Origin: Streptomyces omiyaensis
GTDB lineage: Bacteria > Actinomycetota > Actinomycetes > Streptomycetales > Streptomycetaceae
NCBI RefSeq assembly: GCF_014650895.1
Contig: NZ_BMVV01000002.1
Coordinates: 496,001 to 560,000, forward strand
DNA length: 64,000 nucleotides
Direction: 5' to 3'
In this document: one piece after another, positions 38,473-46,998 of the stretch
How the letters are laid out: each line of letters begins with the position of its first letter
Numbering within the stretch: the first letter of the stretch is position 1
Made by a program: the position numbers and the translations under genes
Notes under the pieces: generated by a model
Seen by the model: the letters and a program-made list of their open reading frames with translations, nothing else
Told to the model about the DNA's origin: nothing
The model's database searches: none

Positions 38473-40122
38473 TCAGACCAGGCCGTGCGCGTAGGCGTAG
38501 GCGGTCGCGGCGGCGCGCGAGGAGACGCCCAGCTTGGCGAAGACGTTGTTGAGGTGCCGGGCGACCGTGTGCTCGCTGATGACCAGGGCGCCGGCGACGC
38601 CCTTGTTCGTCGCGCCCCCGGCGACCAGCCGCAGCACCTCGGCCTCCCGGGCGGTCAGCCCGCCCGGCAGCCGGCGGCGGGACGCGGCCGTCAGCAGCGC
38701 GGCGGCCCGGCGGGCGTCGGGACCGGCGCCGAGCCGCTCGAAGGCGTCCCGGGCGGAGGCCAGCTCCAGCCGGGCGGCCTCCTGGTCCCCGGCGGCCCGG
38801 TCGGCCGCCGCGATCAGCATCCGCGTCTGCGCCGCCTCGTACGGCACCCGCAGCCGCAGCCACCCCTCCAGCGCCCGCCGCAGCGGGGGCAGCGCCTCCT
38901 CGGTCCCCCCGGCCAGGGCCACCGCGCCGGCCGCCGTGTCGGCGAGGGCGCGCAGCAGCGGCACGTCACCGGCGAGGGCGTCGAGCTCCGCCGCCGCGTC
39001 CGCCGCGTCCCGTACGCCTCCGCAGGCGAGGGCGACCTCGGTGGCGGCGGCGAGCAGCCGGGCCCGGGCCAGCGGGCCGCGGTGGGCGTCCTGGCAGACC
39101 AGGGCGAGGCGCAGTCCGGCCGCCGCGGCGTCGGCGCGGCCCTGCGCGAGGCGCAGCAGGGCGAGTCCCGGCTGGGGGAGCCGGCCCAGTTCGTGGGCGT
39201 GGGCGTAGGAGCGGGCGGCCTCGTCCAGGCGGCCCTGGCGGCGCTGCACGTCCCCGGCGGCGCAGTAGGCGGCGGCCGCCGCCTCCAGGCAGTCCACGGG
39301 CACCTCGCGGCAGGCCCGCCGGGCCTCCTCCTCGGCCGCCCGCCACTCCCCGAGGAGGTCCAGGACGTCGACCCGGTGGGCCCGGCAGACCCCGCGGAAG
39401 GGGTTCTCGCCGGTGTCCGAGGCGGCGCACCACTCCATCGCGGTACGGGTCCACTCGGCGGCCCGGCCGAGGTCGGCGGCCTCCATGCACTGGGTGAGCG
39501 CCAGGCAGTAGAGCCAGCCGGTGAAGACGCGGCTGAGCTCGCCGGCGGCGGCCGCGCACATCGCCTCGTCGAGGAGGGCGAGCCCTTCCGCCCGGCGGCC
39601 CTGGGCGAGCAGCGCGGCGCAGGAGGCCTGGCGGCTGAGGGCCAGCAGGTCGGGGCTGCCGGACCCCTCGGCGAGGCGGGTCATGAGGCCGGTCGCGGCG
39701 AGCGCGGCGGTCCCGTCGCCGCGGGCGGTGGCCTCCTCGGCGTCGGCCCAGGCGAGGAAGGACTGCTCGGGACAGGGCGGCAGCCCGTCCAGGTGGTGGC
39801 GGGCGCGGTGCAGCCAGCCGGCCGCGACGGCGGGCCGGCCCAGGCCCGCGTACTCGTAGTGGAGCCACCAGGCGGCCATCCCGGCGCCCCGGTGGTCTCC
39901 GGCCGCCACGTGGGCGGAGTGCGAGCGGAGCCGGGCGGCGACGGACTCGTCGAGGTGGCCGGACCACCAGGCGGCGTCGGAGAGCGCGCCGAGGTCGTCG
40001 GCGGTCAGCGCCTCGTCGGGCTGCCGGTCGCGGGCGTGCAGCAGCGCGTACGCCTCGGTCCAGGCCTCGCGGGACACCGCGTCACGGGCCCGGCCGGCGC
40101 GGTCGATCACGGGTGCGGACAC
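38473..40122 (-). CDS. LuxR-family regulator with helical repeat sensor region
   Basis: This 549-residue protein ends with a LuxR/GerE helix-turn-helix (LTAREAEVLRLVAGGATNKG then HTVARHLNNVFAKLGVSSRAA). The first 470 residues are alanine-rich TPR-like helical repeats without a recognisable P-loop, so it is not a full LAL-type ATPase regulator. The sequence TACGCT (40148-40153 complement) gives a -10 for a very short leader containing GGAAGG. GTG starts at 40131 and 40122 are in frame; 40122 has better Shine-Dalgarno spacing. It is followed by the berberine-bridge-type oxidase gene, its likely target. Confidence 0.85.
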   Translation of the reverse strand: MSAPVIDRAGRARDAVSREAWTEAYALLHARDRQPDEALTADDLGALSDAAWWSGHLDESVAARLRSHSAHVAAGDHRGAGMAAWWLHYEYAGLGRPAVAAGWLHRARHHLDGLPPCPEQSFLAWADAEEATARGDGTAALAATGLMTRLAEGSGSPDLLALSRQASCAALLAQGRRAEGLALLDEAMCAAAAGELSRVFTGWLYCLALTQCMEAADLGRAAEWTRTAMEWCAASDTGENPFRGVCRAHRVDVLDLLGEWRAAEEEARRACREVPVDCLEAAAAAYCAAGDVQRRQGRLDEAARSYAHAHELGRLPQPGLALLRLAQGRADAAAAGLRLALVCQDAHRGPLARARLLAAATEVALACGGVRDAADAAAELDALAGDVPLLRALADTAAGAVALAGGTEEALPPLRRALEGWLRLRVPYEAAQTRMLIAAADRAAGDQEAARLELASARDAFERLGAGPDARRAAALLTAASRRRLPGGLTAREAEVLRLVAGGATNKGVAGALVISEHTVARHLNNVFAKLGVSSRAAATAYAYAHGLV

Positions 40123-40224
40123 GGCCCTCACCCCTTCCGGTCCTTCCAGCGTAGGACCGGACGCGGGAAGGGGGCACCCGGTGGGCGCCCCCTTCCGTCG
40201 CGCTCCCGGCGGGGGAGCGCCGCG

Positions 40225-41592
40225 TCAGTCGATCGCGCCGCTCGCGCGGAGCATGTCCTCGCGCTCGACGATCTTCACGCGCTCGCGGCCCTGCGGCTCG
40301 CCCAGCGCCTTCTCGGCGGCGTCGAGGGCGTACCAGCCGTCCCACGTCGTGTAGGTGAGGCCCTTGCCCTCCAGGAAGCCGACGACCGCGTCGGTCTCCG
40401 GGCTGGCCGGGGCGAGGAGGCGGCCGGCGGCGAAGTCCTCCAGGAGGTGGGCGACGGTCTCGTTGGCGTCGCCCTTGGTGTGGCCGATGAGGCCGACCGG
40501 GCCGCGGCGGATCCAGCCGGTGACGTAGGTGGAGGCCATGGGCTCGTCGCCCTCCATCACGCGCCCGCCCTGGTCCGGGACGGTGCCGCTGACGGCGTCC
40601 CAGGGCAGCTTGGGGAGCTCGTCGGAGAGGTAGCCGACCGCGCGGTAGACGGACCGCACGTCCCAGTCGGTGGTGACGCCGGTGCCCTTGACGTTGCCGG
40701 TGCCGTCGAGCTCGGTGCGCTCGGTGCGCAGGCCGACGACCTCGCCGTTCTCGCCGAGGATCTCGACCGGGGACTCGAAGAAGTGCAGGAAGAGCTTGTG
40801 CGGGCGGTCGCCGACGTCGCGGATCGCCCAGTTCTCCAGGGTCTTGGCGACCATGTCGGTCTGCTTGTTCTTGCGGCGCTCGGCGATCGAGCCCTCGTCG
40901 TAGTCGATGTCCTCGGGGTTGACGATGACCTCGATGGTGGGGGAGTGGTCCAGCTCGCGCAGCTCCATGGGGCTGAACTTGGCCTGGGCCGGGCCGCGGC
41001 GCCCGAAGACGTGGATCTCGACGGCCTTGTTGGCCTTCAGGCCCTCGTGGACGTTGGCCGGGATCTCGGTCGGCAGGAGCTCCTCGGCGGTCTTGGCGAG
41101 GATGCGGGCGACGTCGAGGGCCACGTTGCCGACGCCGAGGACGGCGACCTTCTCGGCGGACAGGTCCCAGGTGCGCGGGACGTCCGGGTGGCCGTCGTAC
41201 CAGGACGCGAAGTCGGCGGCGCCGAAGGAGCCGTCCAGGTCGACGCCGGGGATCTTCAGCTCGCGGTCGAACATGGCGCCGGTGGAGAAGACCACGGCGT
41301 CGTAGAAGGACCGCAGGTCGTCCAGGTGGATGTCGGTGCCGTAGTTCACGTTGCCGAAGAGGCGGACCTGCGGCTTGTCGAGGACCTGGTGGAGGGCGGT
41401 GACGATGCCCTTGATCCGCGGGTGGTCGGGGGCGACGCCGTAGCGGATCAGGCCGAAGGGGGCCGGCATCCGCTCGAAGATGTCGATGGACACGCCCGGC
41501 TCGGTGGCGGTGTCGGACTTCAGCAGCGCGTCGGCGGCGTAGATGCCGGCGGGGCCGGCGCCGACGATCGCGACCCGGAGGGGGCGGGGCAT
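40225..41592 (-). CDS. FprA-type NADPH-ferredoxin reductase
   Basis: This 455-residue adrenodoxin-reductase-like flavoprotein transfers electrons from NADPH to ferredoxin, for example for cytochrome P450 systems. The N-terminal FAD Rossmann motif is VAIVGAGPAGIYAA, APDHPRIKG is the family block after it, and VLGVGNVALDVARIL is the NADP-binding motif; the length matches mycobacterial FprA (456 residues). The ATG at 41592 follows GAAGGGA by 8 nt and removes a 15-residue extension. An iron-box-like sequence lies 46 bp upstream at 41638, overlapping a probable -10. Confidence 0.93.
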   Translation of the reverse strand: MPRPLRVAIVGAGPAGIYAADALLKSDTATEPGVSIDIFERMPAPFGLIRYGVAPDHPRIKGIVTALHQVLDKPQVRLFGNVNYGTDIHLDDLRSFYDAVVFSTGAMFDRELKIPGVDLDGSFGAADFASWYDGHPDVPRTWDLSAEKVAVLGVGNVALDVARILAKTAEELLPTEIPANVHEGLKANKAVEIHVFGRRGPAQAKFSPMELRELDHSPTIEVIVNPEDIDYDEGSIAERRKNKQTDMVAKTLENWAIRDVGDRPHKLFLHFFESPVEILGENGEVVGLRTERTELDGTGNVKGTGVTTDWDVRSVYRAVGYLSDELPKLPWDAVSGTVPDQGGRVMEGDEPMASTYVTGWIRRGPVGLIGHTKGDANETVAHLLEDFAAGRLLAPASPETDAVVGFLEGKGLTYTTWDGWYALDAAEKALGEPQGRERVKIVEREDMLRASGAID

Positions 41593-41637
41593 GACTGGGT
41601 TCCCTTCGCGTACGGGGTGCGGCGGAACCGCCGACAC

Positions 41638-41651
41638 TTAGGCCACCCTAA
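41638..41651 (-). promoter_or_regulatory. Iron-box-like element upstream of the fprA-type gene
   Basis: TTAGGCCACCCTAA on the plus strand matches 11 of the last 14 bases of the actinobacterial DmdR/IdeR iron box TTAGGTTAGGCTCACCTAA, but the first five bases do not match. On the minus strand it includes TAGGGT, a NANNNT -10 for the gene. Partial match only. Confidence 0.3.
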
Positions 41652-41687
41652 TTAACGCGGGGGCGAAAGTGGTACCCGACCCCGGTC

Positions 41688-41711
41688 TATGGCCCCATAA
41701 GGCGAACTTAT
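41688..41711. other. Two interlocked palindromes in the fprA upstream gap
   Basis: TATGG-CC-CCATA (41688-41699) and ATAAG-GCGAA-CTTAT (41697-41711) share three bases. Both have perfect arms and lie in an AT-rich patch between the fprA-type gene and the small membrane-protein gene. Confidence 0.45.
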
Positions 41712-41810
41712 GACTTCCCAAAGATCGGCCTGGGGCGGGGCCGTCGGCAGGGCGTGATCGCAGGGGGCGGGGGTGCGCCCGGCCGTCCCTTCCCGGCCGG
41801 GCGCCTCCGG

Positions 41811-42224
41811 TCATCCCCGCGCGGCGAACACCGCCAGGGCGATCAGCAGGACGGCGGCGACGGCGGCCGCCACCGGCCCCCAGGCGACGCCGCGGGCCGC
41901 GGGGGGCTCCGGGGCGCGGGGCGCGCGGGTGGTGACGAGCTCGGCGCCGTCCGGGGCGGGCTCCGCGGGCAGGGCGGCCGTCACGGCCTCCCCGAAGGCG
42001 AGCGCGGCGGCCTCGTCGACGTCGGTGACGCGGTAGATCGTGGGCTCGTTCGCGCCCGAGGCCGTGAGGACGATCGCGAGGGACCGGCCCTCGGCGTGCA
42101 CGAACGAGATCGCCGCCAGCGGTATGTGGTGTTCCTTGTCCGGCCGGTGCAGGGTGACCGGCCCGCCGGCGAAGCGAAGAACCGATTCGCCACCGCGCAG
42201 GACCAGAGAAGGGGTGGCCGTCAT
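41811..42224 (-). CDS. Small tail-anchored hypothetical membrane protein
   Basis: This 137-residue protein has a soluble N-terminal domain (residues 1-85) with alternating beta-like segments (SLVLRGGESVLRFAGGPVTL, AISFVHAEGRSLAIVLT), a proline-rich linker, and one transmembrane helix at the very C-terminus (about 115-135, VAAAVAAVLLIALAVFAARG). The topology suggests a tail-anchored or C-terminally anchored cytoplasmic domain, and the beta-rich part could be a PH-like fold, which is inference. GGAGG lies about 10 nt upstream. No partner is evident in the operon. Confidence 0.72.
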   Translation of the reverse strand: MTATPSLVLRGGESVLRFAGGPVTLHRPDKEHHIPLAAISFVHAEGRSLAIVLTASGANEPTIYRVTDVDEAAALAFGEAVTAALPAEPAPDGAELVTTRAPRAPEPPAARGVAWGPVAAAVAAVLLIALAVFAARG

Positions 42225-42884
42225 CGTCCGCAGTCCTCCGCCGCCGTCGGTCGGTCCCGGGGCGCCTCCGGGCGACAGGGCGGCGCTCCCGCGCCGATCG
42301 TAGGGGCACCGGCCCGCCCCGCACCACGTCCGGCCCGGTGGCGCCGTCCCGCGGGGCGGAAACGGGGCGCTCCGTGCGCCCCCTGTGCGCGCCCCGGCGT
42401 GCGCCGGGGCGAAAACAGGGGGCGCTCCGGGAGCAATTCCGAGGCCGCCGAGGACGGCCGTTCGGAAATCCCCCGAATGTGCGGTGCTCCGCCGATTTCG
42501 CGCCCGACTCGGCGGCCGCGAATCGAATTATCCGCTCGAACATCCCGCCCGGGTGGCGTGCGGGAACGTCCCGAACTCCCTTGGTGCGTCCCCCGATTCT
42601 ACGGATCACCGGTCACCCGGGAGTGGGGAAGCGGGAAATGGATTCAGAAAGGCATACGTTGGTGAAGGAAGACACCAGGAGAGAACGACCACGGGGGAAG
42701 TCGGAGCGGCGCGGCACGCGGAGCCGGAAATGCGCGGGAACGGCGCGAGGGGATCCCCCGCCCGGGACCGGCGGCCGGACCGCGGCCCCGCCGTCCCCCG
42801 CGGCCGCTCGTTCGCACAGGGACACCGCACGGCGGACCCGCCCGGCCACCGCCGGGCCCGGACCGCCGGGGAGGAGGGCCGGTC
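42225..42884. other. 660-bp gap containing a structured non-coding element
   Basis: At 42376-42425 a two-tier stem forms: outer arms GCGCCCCCTGT (42376-42386) and ACAGGGGGCGC (42415-42425), inner arms CGCCCCGGC (42390-42398) and GCCGGGGCG (42403-42411) with a GTGC loop. GGGGCGC (42364-42370) can instead pair with GCGCCCC (42376-42382), excluding the outer stem, and GCTCC-G-GGAGC (42424-42434) forms a small hairpin after it. A -10-like TACGTT is at 42655-42660. Arg-rich open frames in the second half look like GC shadows; I support no gene here. Confidence 0.6.
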
Positions 42885-43100
42885 ATGACACTGCCGATCG
42901 GGGCGTACGTCGTGGAGATCCGCACCGGACGGGTCGCGAGAGTGATGGGCCACGAGGGCCCGTACGTCCAGATCCGCCCGCTCGGCGGCGGACGCGAGTG
43001 GGACGTGGAGCCCGAGGAGGTCCGCGAGGCCACCTCCGCGGAGCGCCTCAGCGCCGCCACCGCCCACGTCAACGCCCGCAGCCGCGGCGAGGTCCCCTGA
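42885..43100 (+). CDS. Small conserved hypothetical protein (71 aa)
   Basis: This 71-residue protein starts MTLPIGAYVVEIRTGRVARV and contains MGHEGPYVQIRPLGGGREWD, a pattern that I recall from small streptomycete proteins of unknown function; it reads like a single SH3-like beta barrel. It has no signal peptide or transmembrane helix. GGAGGAGGG lies about 7 nt upstream of the ATG, good evidence that it is real. The following 294 bp up to recO hold GC-rich repeats but no gene. Role unknown. Confidence 0.78.
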   Translation: MTLPIGAYVVEIRTGRVARVMGHEGPYVQIRPLGGGREWDVEPEEVREATSAERLSAATAHVNARSRGEVP

Positions 43101-43260
43101 TCCGGCCCCGGCCTGCCCGGCCGCCCCGCCCGGCCTTCCCGGCCGCCCCCGCCCGGGCCTCCGGCCGCCGTCCCGCCCGGGCACGGTCGCCGGCCCCGGA
43201 CGCGGCCGCCGGCCCCGCCTCCGGGGTGCGGCCCCCGGCACCCGGTCCCCTCCGGCACCC

Positions 43261-43300
43261 CGGCCGCCCCGAGTCCGCCCCGGCCGCCCCGAGTCCGCCC
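43261..43300 (+). repeat. Perfect 20-bp tandem repeat before recO
   Basis: The unit CGGCCGCCCCGAGTCCGCCC occurs at 43261-43280 and again at 43281-43300 without mismatch, in a purine-poor, C-rich stretch (43101-43390) with no gene. A good candidate for slippage polymorphism. Confidence 0.9.
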
Positions 43301-43394
43301 CGGGGCCCATGCCCGCCTCCCCGCCCCGTCCGCCTCCGGGCCGGATCCGGAGGACCCGCGCCCGGGCCGCTCCCGCGTACGGGAGAATGGGCCC

Positions 43395-44144
43395 ATGAGT
43401 CTGTTCCGCGACGACGGCATCGTGCTGCGCACCCAGAAGCTGGGCGAAGCGGATCGCATCATCACGATCCTCACGCGCGGACACGGACGGGTGCGCGCCG
43501 TCGCGCGCGGGGTGCGCCGGACCAAGTCGAAGTTCGGCGCCCGTCTCGAACCCTTCTCCCACGTGGACGTGCAGTTCTTCGCCCGCGGCAGCGAGCTGGT
43601 CGGACGGGGACTGCCGCTCTGCACCCAGAGCGAGACCATCGCCGCCTACGGCGGCGGCATCGTCACCGACTACGCCCGCTACACCGCCGGCACCGCGATG
43701 CTGGAGACGGCGGAGCGCTTCACCGACCACGAGGGCGAGCCGGCCGTCCAGCAGTACCTGCTGCTCGTCGGCGGGCTGCGGACCCTCGCCCGCGGCGAAC
43801 ACGCCCCCCACCTCATCCTCGACGCCTTCCTCCTCCGCTCCCTCGCCGTCAACGGCTACGCGCCCTCCTTCTCCGACTGCGCCAAGTGCGGCCTCGACGG
43901 GCCGAACCGCTTCTTCTCCGTCGCGGCGGGCGGCGTCATATGCGGCGACTGCCGGGTGCCCGGAAGCGTCGTACCCTCAGCGGAGGCCATCGGCCTGCTC
44001 AGCGCCCTGCTCACCGGCGACTGGGCGACGGCGGACGCGTGCGAGCCGCGTCACGTCAGGGAGGGCAGCGGACTCGTCTCCGCCTACCTGCACTGGCACC
44101 TGGAGCGCGGCCTGCGCTCCCTGCGGTACGTAGAGAAAAGCTAG
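43395..44144 (+). CDS. recO: DNA repair protein RecO
   Basis: This 249-residue protein has the OB-fold N-terminus ([20 protein letters not shown]) and, in the C-terminal part, the four-cysteine zinc site of the DNA-binding region (CAKCGLDG and ICGDC). RecO loads RecA on SSB-coated gaps together with RecR. GAGAAT (43383-43388) is 6 nt before the ATG with no ribosome-binding site, so the transcript appears leaderless. It is followed 13 nt later by uppS, a common actinobacterial pair. Confidence 0.96.
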   Translation: MSLFRDDGIVLRTQKLGEADRIITILTRGHGRVRAVARGVRRTKSKFGARLEPFSHVDVQFFARGSELVGRGLPLCTQSETIAAYGGGIVTDYARYTAGTAMLETAERFTDHEGEPAVQQYLLLVGGLRTLARGEHAPHLILDAFLLRSLAVNGYAPSFSDCAKCGLDGPNRFFSVAAGGVICGDCRVPGSVVPSAEAIGLLSALLTGDWATADACEPRHVREGSGLVSAYLHWHLERGLRSLRYVEKS

Positions 44145-44157
44145 GAGAGACCACGTC

Positions 44158-44982
44158 ATGGCCATCGCACGACTCCTCGGTCGCCAGCGCCGGGAGTACA
44201 GCACCCCCGAGCCGCACCCGTCCGGCGCCCGCCCGCCGAAGCTCCAGTCCGAGCTCGTGCCGGAACACGTCGCGATCGTCATGGACGGCAACGGGCGCTG
44301 GGCCAAGGAGCGCGGCCTGCCCCGCACCGAGGGCCACAAGGTCGGTGCCGAACAGGTCCTCGACGTCCTCCAGGGCGCCATCGAGATGGGCGTCGGCTCG
44401 ATCTCCCTCTACGCCTTCTCCACCGAGAACTGGAAGCGCTCTCCCGAGGAGGTGCGCTTCCTGATGAACTTCAACCGCGACTTCATCCGCAAGAGCCGCG
44501 ACCAGCTCGACTCCCTCGGCGTGCGGGTCCGCTGGGTCGGCCGGATGCCCAAGCTGTGGAAGTCCGTCGCCAAGGAGCTCCAGGTCGCCCAGGAGCAGAC
44601 CAAGGACAACACGAAGCTCACGCTCTACTTCTGCATGAACTACGGCGGCCGCGCGGAGCTCACCGACGCGGCGCAGGCGCTCGCGGAGGACGTGAGGGCC
44701 GGCCGGCTCGACCCGTCGAAGATCACCGAGAAGACGATCCAGAAGTACCTCTACTACCCGGACATGCCGGACGTCGACCTCTTCCTGCGGCCCAGCGGCG
44801 AGCAGCGCACCTCCAACTACCTGATCTGGCAGAGCGCGTACGCCGAGATGGTCTTCCAGGACGTGCTGTGGCCCGACTTCGACCGCCGCGACCTGTGGCG
44901 GGCCTGCGTCGAGTACGCCCAGCGCGACCGCCGCTTCGGCGGCGTCGACCCGGCCGACCTCGCCGTCCTCGACAAGGGGTGA
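44158..44982 (+). CDS. uppS: Isoprenyl transferase (cis-prenyl diphosphate synthase)
   Basis: This 274-residue cis-prenyltransferase makes the long-chain prenyl diphosphate carrier for peptidoglycan synthesis. The catalytic block is M42-D43[10 protein letters not shown], with D43 as the catalytic aspartate; [21 protein letters not shown] and [16 protein letters not shown] complete the conserved regions. It has an N-terminal extension of about 35 residues typical of actinobacteria. AGGAGA lies 8 nt upstream, and it is likely co-transcribed with recO. Confidence 0.95.
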   Translation: MAIARLLGRQRREYSTPEPHPSGARPPKLQSELVPEHVAIVMDGNGRWAKERGLPRTEGHKVGAEQVLDVLQGAIEMGVGSISLYAFSTENWKRSPEEVRFLMNFNRDFIRKSRDQLDSLGVRVRWVGRMPKLWKSVAKELQVAQEQTKDNTKLTLYFCMNYGGRAELTDAAQALAEDVRAGRLDPSKITEKTIQKYLYYPDMPDVDLFLRPSGEQRTSNYLIWQSAYAEMVFQDVLWPDFDRRDLWRACVEYAQRDRRFGGVDPADLAVLDKG

Positions 44983-45019
44983 CACCGGCCCGCCGGCGGA
45001 AGCCGCTACGATCCGGCGC

Positions 45020-45571
45020 GTGAACGGGACACCGGACGACTCCACGCACCACGACCGGGTCGAGCTCGCCTACCCCGTCGTCCTCGCCGACGTGCGCGAG
45101 GCGGTGCGGGTCAGCCTGGGGGCGGCCCGCTGGTGGCGGGTGCTGCGACGGGTCGCGTACGGCACCGCGGTCCTCGCCCTCCTGATCGCCGCCCTGGAGC
45201 TGCTGCTCCCGGGCGCGAAGGAGACGGGGACCGTCGTCGAGATGACCGCGCTCGGCGTCGCCGTCGTCGCCGTGCTCCACCTGACGGGCTGGGCGGTCGC
45301 CCGGGCGTTCCACCGGGCCGCCCGCGCCCAGGGCGGCGAGGCCGGCGTCGTCGTCGACGCCGAGAGCGTCCGGTGGACCTCCCGGGAGGCCGACGCCGTG
45401 ATCCGCTGGGCGCTGCTGCCCCGGTACGTGGAGACCGACCGGCTCTTCGTCCTGCTCACGCCCCGGTCGACCGGCTCCGGCTTCGCCTACCTGCCCAAGC
45501 ACGGCCTCGCCGACCCGGACGGCGCCGACCGGCTCCGGGCCCTCCTGGACCGGCACAGCCGGCGCCTGTGA
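45020..45571 (+). CDS. YcxB-like membrane protein
   Basis: This 183-residue protein has two transmembrane helices (about residues 46-66 and 75-95) and a C-terminal soluble domain (about 100-183) ending in AYLPKHGLADPDGADRLRALL, the YcxB-type PKRAF-like region. The family is widespread and of unknown function. TACGAT (45007-45012) precedes the GTG by 7 nt without a Shine-Dalgarno sequence, so a leaderless message is likely. It converges on zur across a bidirectional terminator. Confidence 0.78.
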   Translation: MNGTPDDSTHHDRVELAYPVVLADVREAVRVSLGAARWWRVLRRVAYGTAVLALLIAALELLLPGAKETGTVVEMTALGVAVVAVLHLTGWAVARAFHRAARAQGGEAGVVVDAESVRWTSREADAVIRWALLPRYVETDRLFVLLTPRSTGSGFAYLPKHGLADPDGADRLRALLDRHSRRL

Positions 45572-45583
45572 CCCGACGCGAAA

Positions 45584-45615
45584 GGGCCCGCACCGGATCG
45601 CTCCGGTGCGGGCCC
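45584..45615. terminator. Bidirectional terminator between the YcxB-like gene and zur
   Basis: A perfect 13-bp stem (GGGCCCGCACCGG, 45584-45596, with 45603-45615) and 6-nt loop lie between convergent genes; AAA on its left side supplies a T-run for the minus strand. Confidence 0.85.
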
Positions 45616-45629
45616 GCTCGTATGTCAGG

Positions 45630-46040
45630 TCACTTCGCCGCGCACTCCGCGCAGGTGCCGAAGATCTCCACGGTGTGCGCCACGTTCACGAAGCCGTGCT
45701 CGGCCGCGACCGTCTCGGCCCACTGCTCCACCATCGGGCCCTCGACCTCGACGGCCTTGCCGCAGGCGCGGCAGACCAGATGGTGGTGGTGGTCGTCCGA
45801 GGAGCAGCGGCGGTAGACGGTCTCGCCGTCGCTGGTGCGCAGCGCGTCCACCTCGCCCGCGTCCGCCAGGGACTGGAGGGTGCGGTAGACGGTGGTCAGG
45901 CCGACGGAGTCACCGCGGTGCTTGAGCATGTCGTGCAGTTCCTGCGCGCTGCGGAACTCGTCCACTTCGCTCAGCGCTGCGGCCACGGCGGCGCGCTGCC
46001 TGGTCGAGCGGCCGCGTACGGGGGGTCCTGCCGTCGCCAC
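45630..46040 (-). CDS. zur: Zinc uptake regulator Zur (Fur family)
   Basis: This 136-residue Fur-family repressor has the winged-helix segment TTVYRTLQSLADAGEVD, the metal-sensing histidine run DDHHHHLVC and two CxxC pairs (CRACG, CAEC) for structural zinc. Genomic context (directly followed by zinc ABC genes) and length fit Zur rather than FurA or Nur. The GTG at 46040 follows AGGAGG by 5 nt. It is divergent in function but on the same strand as znuBCA, placed downstream of them with a 59-bp gap. Zur-box-like sequences are found in front of znuA. Confidence 0.93.
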   Translation of the reverse strand: MATAGPPVRGRSTRQRAAVAAALSEVDEFRSAQELHDMLKHRGDSVGLTTVYRTLQSLADAGEVDALRTSDGETVYRRCSSDDHHHHLVCRACGKAVEVEGPMVEQWAETVAAEHGFVNVAHTVEIFGTCAECAAK

Positions 46041-46099
46041 GGGGGCCTCCTTGATGTATCCGTTGCCCCCGCCATTCTGCCAGTCCCCCCTGACCCGGG

Positions 46100-46996
46100 T
46101 CAGACCCTGACGTCGTCCGCGGGCTTGCGGCCCCCCGGGACGGTGGTGTCGCAGCCGTCGCCGGCGGCGGCCGCGGCGGCCCGGGCCCGTCGCCGGGCGA
46201 GCGGGGCGGCCAGCAGCGTCATGAGGACGAAGACCCCGATCGCGTACAGGACGATCGTCGCGCCGGGCGGGACGTCCTGGTAGTACGAGGTGACCGTGCC
46301 GGCCAGGGTGACGGTGACGCCCGTCGCCACGGCGAGGACGAAGGTCGCCCGGAAGGACTTGGACAGCTGCTGGGCGGCGGCGACCGGCACCACCATGAGC
46401 GCGCTGACCAGGAGCAGGCCGACGACCCGCATCGCGACGGTGACGGTGACGGCGGCGGTGACCGCGATCAGCAGGTTGAGCAGCCGCACCGGCAGGCCGG
46501 TGACGCGGGCGAACTCCTCGTCCTGGCTGACGGCGAAGAGCTGCCTGCGCAGGCCGACGGTGACCAGGACGACGAAGGCCGCCAGGACGCCGATCGCCGT
46601 GATGTCCTCGGGCGAGACGGTGGAGAGCGAGCCGAAGAGGTACGAGGTGAGGTTGGCGTTGGAGCCGGTCGGCGAGAGGTTGATCAGCAGCACGCCGCCG
46701 GCCATGCCGCCGTAGAAGAGCAGCGCGAGCGCGAGGTCGCCGCGGGTCTTGCCGTACGACCTGATCAGCTCCATCGCGACCGAGCCGGCGACGGCGACCA
46801 GGGTGGCCATCCAGACCGGGCTGGAGTTCAGCAGGAAGCCGAGGCCGACGCCGGTCATGGCCACGTGCCCGATGCCGTCGCCCATCAGCGCCTGGCGGCG
46901 CTGGACGAGGTAGATGCCGACGGCGGGCGCGGTGACGCCGACGAGGACGGCGGCGAGGAGCGCCCGCTGCATGAAGGCGGGTTCGAGGAAGTCCAT
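46100..46996 (-). CDS. znuB: Zinc ABC transporter permease ZnuB
   Basis: This 298-residue integral membrane permease of the ABC-3 (metal) class has about nine hydrophobic segments; its N-terminal region VGIYLVQRRQALMGDGIGHV holds the coupling-helix block typical of ZnuB/MntB permeases, and LSPTGSNANLTSYLFGS lies in a periplasm-facing loop. It begins 2 nt after the znuC stop codon. Probably the channel for Zn(II) import, with znuC and znuA as ATPase and binding protein. Confidence 0.93.
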   Translation of the reverse strand: MDFLEPAFMQRALLAAVLVGVTAPAVGIYLVQRRQALMGDGIGHVAMTGVGLGFLLNSSPVWMATLVAVAGSVAMELIRSYGKTRGDLALALLFYGGMAGGVLLINLSPTGSNANLTSYLFGSLSTVSPEDITAIGVLAAFVVLVTVGLRRQLFAVSQDEEFARVTGLPVRLLNLLIAVTAAVTVTVAMRVVGLLLVSALMVVPVAAAQQLSKSFRATFVLAVATGVTVTLAGTVTSYYQDVPPGATIVLYAIGVFVLMTLLAAPLARRRARAAAAAAGDGCDTTVPGGRKPADDVRV

Positions 46997-46998
46997 GG

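Noticed and set aside
37177..41655. A 1492-codon open frame on the plus strand
   Set aside because: It runs antisense through the oxidase, LuxR and ferredoxin-reductase genes; its Gly/Arg/Ala/Val-rich composition is a high-GC shadow.
42385..42888. An Arg-rich plus-strand frame whose TGA overlaps the ATG at 42885
   Set aside because: The overlap is suggestive of coupling, but there is no ribosome-binding site, composition is extremely Arg/Gly/Pro-rich, and the frame runs through the structured element.
43101..43390. Possible coding region or CRISPR-like repeats upstream of recO
   Set aside because: Only two directly abutting 20-bp copies without spacers; no CRISPR architecture or Cas genes.
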